A DNA stretch of 64,000 nucleotides from Ophiodon elongatus (lineage: Eukaryota; Chordata; Actinopteri; Perciformes; Hexagrammidae). The notes beneath the pieces are model-generated. The model saw only the letters and a list, made by a program, of their open reading frames with translations, did not search any database and was not told where the DNA came from. Both the position numbers and the translations under genes were made by a program. The stretch spans positions 3,651,501 to 3,715,500 of the forward strand of contig JACSYO010001856.1 of assembly GCA_016806645.1 (NCBI GenBank), read 5' to 3'. This document shows positions 36,901-43,520 of the stretch, in pieces (position 1 is the stretch's first letter; the number at the start of each line of letters is the position of its first letter).

Positions 36901-39737
36901 TGTACTCATAATAATTCGCATAGTGATTACACCTATGCCAAATGTAAAAAGTACAAGTAAAGTTAGATGTTTTTTTAGGAAGCTTTATATTATATATAGC
37001 TGGATATTTGAGATTGCGACAATGACAAAAGCCCTGTGTGTGTGAACAACGTTCTTCTACCCTCTGTGCATTGCTTATTCAAACCATGACTTGAAATGTG
37101 TCAAAATATGTCCCTTAACACTCAAGTTACAGCAAGAAGCAAAGAAATGGTTTAAACTTTAATATTAACTATTAAAGATTTTGGATTATCTTTATAATCA
37201 CAAAACAAAAGAGAAAAGTAAATACATATTGATGGTGGAAACGCCTTTCTTCTTCTATTCATTTCCATTCATTAAGCACCCAGACTTGAATTATTTATAG
37301 AAACTAAGCTCCACTAACAATTTTTTTTCCAAAACATCCAACCCTTTCAGCGGGGGCTCCTGTTCCATCCCGGACCAAAACTTCACACACACACACACAC
37401 CACTTTTGTTGTGAAATGCAGCACATGGATATTTCCATAAAATAAAATAATGAATGTTTGTTTTTGTGGCAATAATGTGTGGTAATTGCATGGTAATAAT
37501 GTGGTTTTAAATGCTTAAATTGCCATAGGCGCATGAAGCCCACTCAGCACATCAGCAACGATGTAAACGGCGTGGCTTTTCTGCTGCAACAGCGTCCACA
37601 TGCTCTCCAAAATAAACACAGTTTCAGGTGTTTCTCAGAGAGAGAGAGATCTCCAAAGAATGGCCCGGAGACAAAAGCCTGACGTGAGGGGGATCCTGTT
37701 ACTATATGAAGATGTTTATTGCGGCTTTGGGCCCATGTCACGATTAGCAACTTTGACACCATGTAAAGCCAGTTCCACCCTCCCAACACATGTACTACAC
37801 TCAATAACTTGCACGTCACATTAAATTGGCACTCGTAAAATGACCACTACCTCACCATGCAACACCACGGCTGCCCTTCAGGCAAAGCGAAGCTTTCAAA
37901 AAAAACACCTTGCTGCAGAAGAATGGTGGACTTTGGACCTGACTATTTCTGCTGCCTTAAACTTCCTCAAGTTTGATGCATGCCGTCATGCAAATAAATC
38001 CACATACCAACGCCCCGCCCACCCCCACCCCCCAAAGAACCCATGTGTGTCTTGCTTGCATGATAATCACTTTAAATGCATGGTATAACATGGCCTTTAC
38101 ACAAGAACTGCTGCAGGCTGTATGAGAGGGAAAGAGAAGCAACTACATGCTAATGATGATAGGATTCTAGTTTTTTTAAAAATCGGAAAGCAACTTAAGG
38201 AACTGTCAACTACTTTGAAAGGAAAGTCGTGCCATGAAACATCACAACAGAGTGCTACAATAGGTGCTCTGATTTGTTCAAATGCACCTGGTTCTGGGCT
38301 GCATTTGATGGATAGATGCATTTCTGCTCAAAGTGTCTGAATCGAGGCTGAAGGAACTGATTTTCTTCTTCTCCTTGATGGGCTCCAGTTCCTCAAACAC
38401 GCTGCCTTTGAGGAAGGTCTCACTAACCAAAGAGGCTTAAGTCTCCTCTGAAGCAATTCCAAAGGATTTCCCCACTTGACAACAGCAGCACAGTGTTTAC
38501 GGCAATGCCAAAATACAAAACAAGCATGACCTCAAACATTTTCTCCCCAGCCTTTACAATCCACACTTGTCACCAGACTGTCACACTGCAATGCTTTCAA
38601 CTCGGGCTTGAGCTATTGTTCCCAAAAAAAACAACCTCAGTGCATTGATGGAACAAAGATTTGTTCCCACATGAGCGGAGGAGAGGCAACATTTCATTTT
38701 GTCACAGGGAAACAGGAAAACAAAAAAGGTAAGACGAGGTGTTTTGTGGTTCACTTCAAGAGGGAGCTTGCGTAATTCCCAGTTATGTGTATATTTTTCA
38801 ACTTAAAGTGTATCACGGTACATTTTTCATTGTATGGAATCAGAAACATCTAAACCTCTGCAGCCAACATGAATAGAAATCCACCCTCTTCGCCACCAAT
38901 ATTGAAAGTTTGTCCACCAACAAAAGCTTTAAGAAAGTTTGACAAGACTTTGAGAGCATCAGAAGGGCAAAGGACAGATAGACACACGCCGGAGACTAAA
39001 CGTCGCCTCGTAGCCTCGTATAACACTATAATTATTAGGTGAAAAGCCTTGAAGCGCACAGTAGAAGAAGAGGGAAAAAAACACCGCAAAACCTCGTCCT
39101 AATGAAGTGAAGCGCGCGCGAGCACCGCGAGCACACAATTTAACAAGCGTCTATGTCACGCTACTTCACTATAAATACGTGAACCTCGTGGACGGACTCG
39201 TACTCACCCGTGTAGTCAAACCGCAGCTATTCTTGTGGTGACAGTCCTGCTGCTCGAGGCGAGAGCTCGTGCAGTAGTACTTCTGCTTCACGAGCCAGTC
39301 GTCGATGCCCTTTCTCGCCAAACAGGCATTGACTACGAAACTGTCGCCTGAAACAAAGAAGCGCAACCATTAGCAGCCACAAACTGTAATTGCTCGTCCT
39401 GCACTCATGTTTTCCATAAGCGGTCCATCTTCAAAAGAGTCGGGACTCTAATGAGCCGAGAGCCGACTGAGAATTTTTTTTTCTTCTGTTCCCAAACCAA
39501 CCGAAATGTGAGACTTTATTTAAATGTGTTTATTTTAAAAAAGGAGAAAAAATAAGCGCGCTTACCTTCTGGACTCTCCCTCGGTTTACAAATAGCGGCT
39601 TTGAGAGAAAGAAAGTCAGAAGACAATGAATAGTGTTACTAGAAAGTATCGCAGCACCAGAAGAAGAAGAAGAAGTACAGCTGTGATTTCTCTCAGGAAT
39701 AAGAAACCTTACCATGTTTAGAGTGCAGTTTACCCAT
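11183..39737 (-). CDS. nkd1: Naked cuticle homolog 1, 11 coding exons
   Basis: Family role: NKD proteins are membrane-anchored cytoplasmic antagonists of Wnt/beta-catenin signalling that bind Dishevelled through the EF-hand region and are themselves Wnt-induced. Seen here: CDS join on the minus strand 39737-39713, 39598-39566, 39347-39208, 20535-20478, 16137-16034, 15901-15806, 14066-13919, 13198-13171, 12984-12919, 12453-12326, 11712-11183. It totals 1,356 nt and encodes 451 residues. Every intron is GT-AG and every phase matches. Residue 2 is Gly with Ser at 6 (MGKLHSKH), a myristoylation context. An EF-hand loop lies at 142-153 (DFDNNGKVTRED), LERRNHYLDLAGIENYTSRF at 254-273, RSRSHEPE in exon 11, and a His-rich tail at 431-451. 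Paralogue choice: ARKGIDDW, VALPPEKTDS, the ADLQS microexon and the YHHFYQ end recall NKD1. DASVNHS and SRFG also occur in NKD2, so nkd1 is favoured but not proven. Length is near that of mammalian NKD1 (about 470). I found no frameshift or premature stop. Confidence 0.95.
11713..12325 (-). other. nkd1 intron 10 (613 bp)
   Basis: GT-AG intron with donor G|GTGAGT and acceptor CTCGCAG. It has an AT-rich middle and an A-run near 11914-11927. No other feature is recognised. Confidence 0.9.
12326..12453 (-). CDS. nkd1: nkd1 coding exon 10
   Basis: Encodes residues 234-275. It opens with a His-rich stretch (RHHSDHHTQPGCQRH), followed by CVDENLERRNHYLDLAGI and ENYTSRFGV. The CVDENxERRNHYLDLAGIENYTS block is nearly invariant between vertebrate NKD1 and NKD2 and is the clearest family identifier outside the EF-hand. 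Acceptor is GTGTCCACAG|GCG and donor is GGAGTCG|GTGAGT. Confidence 0.96.
12454..12918 (-). other. nkd1 intron 9 (465 bp)
   Basis: GT-AG intron with donor AAG|GTAAAA and acceptor GTCCACAG. Unremarkable sequence with no repeats of note. Confidence 0.9.
12919..12984 (-). CDS. nkd1: nkd1 coding exon 9
   Basis: Encodes residues 212-232 (EKNDKCIEDPKSADKK, then TRALL) with split Arg codons at both ends. Acceptor is CCCACCCCAG|GGAG and donor is CTCCTAAG|GTAAAA. The frame is fixed by exon 10; the other two frames hit stops or lose the downstream conserved block. The basic tail (KKTRALLRR with exon 10) is rich in Lys and Arg. Confidence 0.9.
12985..13170 (-). other. nkd1 intron 8 (186 bp), dominated by a (TG)n tract
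   Basis: GT-AG intron between the 28-nt microexon and exon 9. The CA repeat at 13052-13125 (extending imperfectly to 13135) reads as (UG)n in the transcript and fills about 40% of the intron. It starts about 35 nt after the microexon donor and ends about 66 nt before the exon 9 acceptor. Confidence 0.88.
13052..13135. repeat. (CA)n microsatellite inside nkd1 intron 8
   Basis: Perfect CA dinucleotide run at 13052-13125 followed by AAACACACACA to 13135. It is likely length-polymorphic. In the nkd1 pre-mRNA it is a (UG)n tract. Confidence 0.97.
13171..13198 (-). CDS. nkd1: nkd1 coding exon 8, 28-nt microexon
   Basis: Encodes the end of Asp202, LQSKTPKQ (203-210) and two bases of Arg211. It has a strong polypyrimidine acceptor (TTGTTTTCCTTTTCTATAG) and donor ACAAAG|GTTGCT. 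It takes phase 1 in and gives phase 2 out, exactly what exons 7 and 9 need. The joined peptide AADLQSK resembles an ADLQS stretch I recall in human NKD1 at this position. Without it the CDS goes out of frame. A (TG)n tract on the sense strand begins about 35 nt past its donor. Confidence 0.88.
13199..13918 (-). other. nkd1 intron 7 (720 bp)
   Basis: GT-AG intron upstream of the microexon. It ends in a strong polypyrimidine tract (TTGTTTTCCTTTTCTATAG). It contains an uninterrupted 45-nt purine run on the plus strand at 13545-13589, which is pyrimidine-only in the transcript. Confidence 0.88.
13919..14066 (-). CDS. nkd1: nkd1 coding exon 7, second half of the EF-hand
   Basis: Encodes residues 153-201, from DITSLLHTIYEVVDASVNHS through LRVKLSVAPDSSQRW to CTQGAA, then one base of codon 202. 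Acceptor is CTGTCCTGCAG|GAC and donor is GCGGCAG|GTAAAG. The exiting EF-hand helix and the LRVKLxVAPD block are hallmarks of the family. The exon ends in phase 1, which cannot join exon 9 directly. This forces an intervening exon, found at 13171-13198. Confidence 0.96.
14067..15805 (-). other. nkd1 intron 6 (1,739 bp)
   Basis: GT-AG intron splitting the EF-hand coding sequence between E152 and D153, at the end of the loop. Mostly AT-rich unique-looking sequence. No coding or repeat feature is recognised. Confidence 0.9.
15806..15901 (-). CDS. nkd1: nkd1 coding exon 6, first half of the EF-hand
   Basis: Encodes residues 121-152. The segment EWTFTLYDFDNNGKVTRE forms the entering helix and most of the calcium-type loop. 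Loop ligand positions are D142, D144 and N146, with G147 at position 6; position 12 (D153) comes from exon 7. This is the Dishevelled-binding core of NKD proteins. Acceptor is TGTTTTAAG|GAG and donor is AGAGAG|GTAATA, both phase 0. Confidence 0.97.
16034..16137 (-). CDS. nkd1: nkd1 coding exon 5
   Basis: Encodes residues 87-120, with ALPPEKTDSCC at the start and GPQKQLQFE at the end. Acceptor is GTGTCACTGCAG|TG and donor is TTTGAA|GTGAGT (phase 0). The VALPPEKTDS and GxQKQLxFE blocks match those recalled for NKD1, just ahead of the EF-hand. Intron 5, which follows, is only 132 bp. Confidence 0.95.
16138..20477 (-). other. nkd1 intron 4 (4,340 bp)
   Basis: GT-AG intron. It contains a (CT)n run at 18043-18074, a short CT/CCAC tract at 18525-18552 and one GATCAAAG motif at 18270-18277 (AGATCAAAG in context). 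No other gene or mobile element is recognised. Confidence 0.9.
18043..18074. repeat. (CT)n microsatellite
   Basis: About 16 uninterrupted CT units, followed by a T-run, in nkd1 intron 4. Confidence 0.95.
20478..20535 (-). CDS. nkd1: nkd1 coding exon 4 (58 bp)
   Basis: Encodes DAMDQACAERIGDEHYRLE (residues 67-85) plus the first base of Val86. Acceptor is CTGTTTTCAG|GAT and donor is TTAGAAG|GTAGGC. Phase 0 in and 1 out match exons 3 and 5. The closing RLE joins VALPPEK across the junction, as in the family. The exon is isolated between introns of 18.7 kb and 4.3 kb. Confidence 0.93.
21394..21487. repeat. (TG)n grading into (GTGC)n
   Basis: A TG run to about 21435, then GTGC tetranucleotide units with a few substitutions to 21487. 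Typical compound microsatellite in intron 3. Confidence 0.95.
25814..25840. repeat. (ATGA)n tetranucleotide repeat
   Basis: Six to seven perfect ATGA units in intron 3. Confidence 0.9.
26860..26937. repeat. (CGCA)n / (CA)n compound microsatellite
   Basis: CGCA units to about 26907 followed by CA units. It mirrors the TG/GTGC array at 21394-21487 on the opposite strand. Confidence 0.95.
28490..28550. repeat. (CA)n microsatellite
   Basis: Sixty-one nucleotides of perfect CA repeat. It is paired with an opposite-sense GT run 138 bp away. Confidence 0.97.
28689..28732. repeat. (GT)n microsatellite
   Basis: Forty-four nucleotides of perfect GT repeat, complementary to the CA run at 28490-28550. 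Confidence 0.97.
30075..30101. repeat. (GT)n microsatellite
   Basis: Perfect GT run of about 13 units in intron 3. Confidence 0.95.
31020..31062. repeat. Imperfect CA/CG-rich microsatellite
   Basis: CA units interrupted by a Z-DNA-prone alternating CG stretch (GCGAGCGCGCGCACGC). Confidence 0.9.
33318..34314 (-). promoter_or_regulatory. Cluster of three TCF/LEF-type motifs in intron 3
   Basis: CTTTGATC occurs at 33318-33325, 34205-34212 and 34307-34314, the last as CCTTTGATC. A related AATCAAAGGG lies at 35391-35400. About two matches to this 8-mer on either strand are expected by chance in 64 kb, so three within 1 kb is notable. They sit about 5 kb upstream of exon 3 in transcript terms inside the long first large intron, a common place for enhancers. 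The enhancer role is inference. Confidence 0.35.
33855..33945. repeat. (AC)n microsatellite, longest in the window
   Basis: Ninety-one nucleotides of perfect AC repeat in intron 3, adjacent to a GC-richer block (33530-33850). Confidence 0.98.
34862..34869. promoter_or_regulatory. Palindromic CRE (TGACGTCA) in intron 3
   Basis: A full cAMP-response-element octamer within the larger palindrome GCTGACGTCAGC. It lies in a GC-rich block (about 34790-35330) and about 550 bp from a CTTTGATC motif. A single motif is weak evidence of function. Confidence 0.3.
36104..36158. repeat. (CACT)n tetranucleotide repeat
   Basis: About 13-14 perfect CACT units in intron 3. Confidence 0.97.
37383..37400. repeat. 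Short (CA)n run
   Basis: Nine CA units in intron 3. Confidence 0.85.
39208..39347 (-). CDS. nkd1: nkd1 coding exon 3
   Basis: Encodes residues 21-66, starting DSFVVNACLARKGIDDW and ending CGLTTR. Acceptor is TTTGTTTCAG|GC and donor is ACACGG|GTGAGT, which ends in phase 0. The ARKGIDDW segment resembles the ARKGIEEW stretch I recall for mammalian NKD1 rather than NKD2 and is one reason for the paralogue call. The exon is followed by the 18.7-kb intron 3. Confidence 0.95.
39566..39598 (-). CDS. nkd1: nkd1 coding exon 2 (33 bp)
   Basis: Encodes AAICKPRESPEG (residues 9-20, with split codons at both ends). Acceptor is CTCTCAAAG|CC and donor is CAGAAG|GTAAGC. The KPRESPEGDSF block spanning exons 2 and 3 is a conserved N-terminal signature of vertebrate NKD proteins. 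At 33 bp the exon is too short for routine ORF detection; it was placed by phase (1 in, 1 out) and by family similarity. Confidence 0.92.
39713..39737 (-). CDS. nkd1: nkd1 coding exon 1
   Basis: Encodes residues 1-8 (MGKLHSKH) plus the first base of Ala9, with donor CATG|GTAAGG. The start context has G at -3 and G at +4, favourable for initiation. Gly2 followed by Ser6 fits an N-myristoylation signal, which in the NKD family directs membrane attachment. The 5' UTR continues upstream (above 39737), but its start is not defined by sequence alone. Intron 1 is only 114 bp. Confidence 0.93.
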
Positions 39738-39768
39738 TTCTATGCATCGGGTTGGAGTTGAAAACCAT
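39730..39768 (-). other. Upstream ORF overlapping the nkd1 start codon
   Basis: On the minus strand an ATG at 39768-39766 opens a 12-codon frame (MVFNSNPMHRNG) that ends at TAA 39732-39730. It therefore overlaps the main ATG (39737-39735) out of frame by 8 nt. A second in-frame ATG lies at 39747-39745. Both upstream starts have C at -3, a weak context, so leaky scanning to the stronger main start is expected. It counts as a uORF only if transcription begins upstream of 39768, which the 5' UTR makes likely. Confidence 0.6.
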
Positions 39769-40080
39769 CAGAAGAATATAATCCAGAGGAAGAAAAAAAA
39801 AAAAGGAAGAAAAGAAAACCGGCTACGATATCCAGACAGCGGAGCGTCCGTGGAGACCGAGAGCAGACTGCGCTGTGCTCGGTACAGGACCGTGTGACTG
39901 GAGAGCCGACGAGCCTTTGATCCAGAGCGCCGCCGCTGACAAGAGACGCGCAGGACAGGACACGCGACTTCCTGTCAACGCTTTCAGAATAAAACGCTTA
40001 CTCGACGAGACGCATAAGCTTCACGCAATAGTGATGAGCTAAACGAAAAATACGGATGGGGGCGGGGGGAGGGGCGTAAC
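39738..40080 (-). promoter_or_regulatory. nkd1: nkd1 5' UTR and promoter region, CpG-rich
   Basis: The 340 bp upstream of the start codon are clearly richer in CpG than the flanks, mainly 39800-40020. They contain a canonical TCF/LEF site (39914-39922) and a GC box, GGGGGCGGGG, at 40058-40067. I see no convincing TATA box; a TTTTATTC on the sense strand near 39990 is the nearest A/T-rich candidate. The transcription start is not determinable. CpG density drops sharply beyond 40080. Confidence 0.6.
39914..39922 (-). promoter_or_regulatory. TCF/LEF consensus site in nkd1 promoter
   Basis: The minus strand reads GATCAAAGG, the optimal TCF/LEF core used in Wnt reporters, 177 nt upstream of the ATG. 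NKD1 is a known Wnt/beta-catenin feedback target, so a promoter-proximal site fits. Occupancy is inferred, not shown. Confidence 0.6.
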
Positions 40081-43000
40081 TATATTTTGAAATGAAAGAA
40101 AATCTAAAATAATTTGTGTTTACTATGTTATTAGCTCTACTTGCCATATAAAACGGGAAACAAGAAAAAAAAAGTTAAAATATTTTGCCCATTCTCGCCT
40201 GCAATTCAAAAAAAGTTCCCACTTCGTGTCAATTACACTTTTTAATATGAAAATGAAAACAACTTCCGGTGGCTTTTTTTTCTGGCTTGCTTGACAAAAA
40301 CCCAGATGAGGCGTAAAAAAACCACTTAATTTCAATCGGCGAAAGATCAGGATTTACTCCTAAACCCACACTGCAAGCAAGTGCAAGTAAACGCATTCAG
40401 TATTATACATTGTTCCCAAAACTGAAGTCTGGGGGCTACTGCGGGATGCTGCAGGGCTCTCAGGACCCAAGCAGGTTTGGGACAAACCACCTCAGCTCAA
40501 ATCAATCCAAATGCACAACATGTAGTTTTTTGTAGTATATTATTTTAGAGCAAATTAGAAACGTAGGCTACTAGTAAGATGCCATACGTTTTGCCTCAAT
40601 GAAGCATGACTGATTATATTTGCCTACATCTAAAATCACAAAGTATTAGTTACATTAGTTTTATTAGTTACTCAATGTGACATGTAACTCACACACACTA
40701 TGGGCATCATCTTGTGAGAAAGCTAAAGGTTCATAAATTCTTAAGAGAAACCACATCAGTGTTTGATAGTTATCAATGCACTGCCCAATTATGAATCAAG
40801 TTCAAGAATTGTTTGTGCACTTTTCTTTTTACAATCGTTAATCTGTGACTGTTGAATAGTCCCAGATAAGCAGAATTGTTCTTTTTCACTAAAATGCAGT
40901 GACAACTACCTTTCAAAGAGAAACCATTCATGCCATGGTTAGTAAAAAAAAAAACATTTTGTACTAGAAACAAGGACAAAACACTGATGCACATGTTTTA
41001 CATCACAGTGCATCTTCAAAAATCTGTGAACTTAAGTACATTTAAATAATACACTTGGCAACCAATTTTTATCAAAAGGTCTTCTGAGGGTTGTCAGCTG
41101 GTGCAGGTTGGTAATATTGCTTAAAAGCAATTTCTTTGAGTTATCAACCAAGTTGAAAAAAACATGTCATTTTTTTTCTCCAATTGCTAGATGTCTAATT
41201 TTAGATCAAAACCCTTCTCTTGTATTTTTCCTCTTATATCTAAAAACAGCAGATTAAAAACTTAGGAGAGGCTTTGTTCAGTTTTAGGACATAATCTGAA
41301 ATATTAACATCTGTAAAAAGCAAATTGTTGAAGAGCTGCTTAAATGGCAAAATATATCACCATTTTAGGAGATAACTACCACTTGGTTGGATGGTATTGG
41401 CCTCTAATATTTTAGTTTCCAGGCTTGGTTTTCCCAGCCTGTATACATATGCCTCCAACACATACATCTTAGTTGGTAAACAATCTATCTATCTATCCAC
41501 CCTCATTCACATGCCATAGGCTAAGCAACACTTTGACACACAACTGTAAATCCAGCCACAGCCTTCAAACACTTTAATACACCAACTACCTGCAGAGGAA
41601 GTCCTATAAATTCCTGCACATAGTTAAGCTGCCGATAGCCAAAGGTGACGTATGCAAATATAACGGAGTTGGGAGGATTTTCGGGGAAGTCGAGATCAAA
41701 AATGTAATCAGGCCCCAATTTTCAAGGGAAGGATTTTCACGTCTTTAGGGATGAGACTATACACTGGGCACATGTCTCTGATGCAGCCCTCCAGTTGCAT
41801 TTCTTCTAAACAGTGGTTTCCGCATCCTGCCTCTATCATCACATGTTGCACCAGGAGGAATCGGGCTCCCCTTTGAACTAGTCTGCCACAGACACACAGA
41901 TGAGCTTGTTATTATAGCAACTCGCCTGAATTTGCTGGGAAAGAAGGCCTGTCCCTCTGACACACTTCCTGTCCTTTGAAGAGGCCAACGGAGAGATGGC
42001 TTTGCGGGCCCTATTTCCAAGCTTCGCCTTTGATGCCTGCCAGAGAGGAGGTGGCGGGGGTTTAAAGCGAGAGTTTCATCTCATGGACGTGAACCCCTAA
42101 ACCTCCAATCAATCCCCATTATCACGGGATTTAGTTATTTGAGCTTGACACCTCATCAAATCAGAAAAAAAAATGGGGTAAATATTTTGCTCTTATTAAA
42201 GCATTCATCAAATCCAATGGACATCTGTCTCTCGATTTCTGTTGCGTTTCTTATTTTATGGTCGAAAAAAGCTTGATGGAACAAAAGCTAAATTCTTTAG
42301 GCACCTGCCTGATTGATGTAGGTATTTATTGAGCTGGGGGAGCTCCTACCTTGGTGGCCAACTATAGCTCATTCCACCATAAAACTCGCCATTCTCCCTG
42401 GAAACAAGCATAATGGGGGGCTTCAGACGGTTAGATTCGGGGGGATCTAATGGTTTGTCTGTGTTTATGTCCCTGTAACAATGTTAGGGGCCTGATGCCT
42501 GGAGAGCCCACCGGAGGGAATGATGCCCGGTGGTGAGGTGGGGGATGTGAAGCATGTAGCGGGAGAGAGGAGCAGCTGCCGGGCGCTTAAAGCTCAAACA
42601 TGTGACTGTTGCCTTTATCTTGAGGAACAAAAGGGCATAGATGTTATAAAGGGCAGAAGACAATCGTGACTGAAGTACAGTGTTGATTCCTGCAGCGGTA
42701 GTGACTCAGCCCATTGTGGTGGCCCAGCGTGTGATGTGTCAGCCGAGGAGGGAAAGACAGACTGGCATGCGTTTGCCATTCTGCACACTGAAAGCAATGG
42801 AAATGACCCGGATTCACCATATTTCTAGACACATTGGTGTATTTTAGGCGTTTACAGCCATAGCTTACTTTATGTTAATAATTTCTTAGTGTCTACGTGG
42901 TGTAAAATTCAATGTCAAAGCAGATGCAACCGTATACTGCTAATAACACCTTTGATGTATTTATAGAAACTAACTAACAGACAGCAGCTCCTTCCTTTGA

Positions 43001-43309
43001 GAGCATTCGACGCCCCACAAGACCATTAACACAGTTATTTTACGTGGCACTGCCTACAAGAGAAATAATATGCACACACACACACACAACAGGCACAAAA
43101 GATGTAGGTTCAAAATTTGACATCGGAAATTGTTATCAAAAGAAAATTGCAAAATGCGCATATTTACAAAGAAAATTCTTCAAAATTACAAGTTTATTAT
43201 GTGTAGGATTGTGCAGTTTTAATAACATTAAGCATATGCATTATTATCAAACAAAAGCTCATTAACTCAATTTGCTGTTAAGAGTTAGGCCTCAGTTAAT
43301 CCTCCCAAA

Positions 43310-43520
43310 TGGACACCACGGACGTGTAGTAGTTCGGATTATAATGTTGCGTTGGAGGACGCGTTCCACACATACGCAGTAGATCACTATGCTACTTGTA
43401 GCGTAGTGGCCGCGCAGCATATTTCAGACAAGTCCGCACAGTCGAGACAAAGTGGCGGCACATAGACGTACACAGACGTGTACATCCTCTGATGACGGAA
43501 TATATGTCACGCTAATCCTA
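43310..43520. other. Isolated CpG-dense block
   Basis: An island of frequent CpG (GGACGCG, GTAGCG, GGCCGCGCAGC, GACGTAC, GACGTGTAC) in AT-rich surroundings, with no ORF. It may be a young repeat that has not yet lost CpG, or a small CpG island. No terminal repeats were identified. Confidence 0.4.

Larger units (their letters stand above)
20536..39207 (-). other. nkd1 intron 3 (18,672 bp)
   Basis: The largest intron, about two thirds of the coding span. It holds most of the microsatellites in the window, listed separately. It has GC-richer islands near 33530-33850 and 34790-35330, polypurine tracts at 35756-35784 and 35787-35805, a CRE octamer and several TCF/LEF-type motifs. The longest open frame, 34795-35322 plus, resembles no family I recognise. 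No second gene is supported. Confidence 0.9.
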
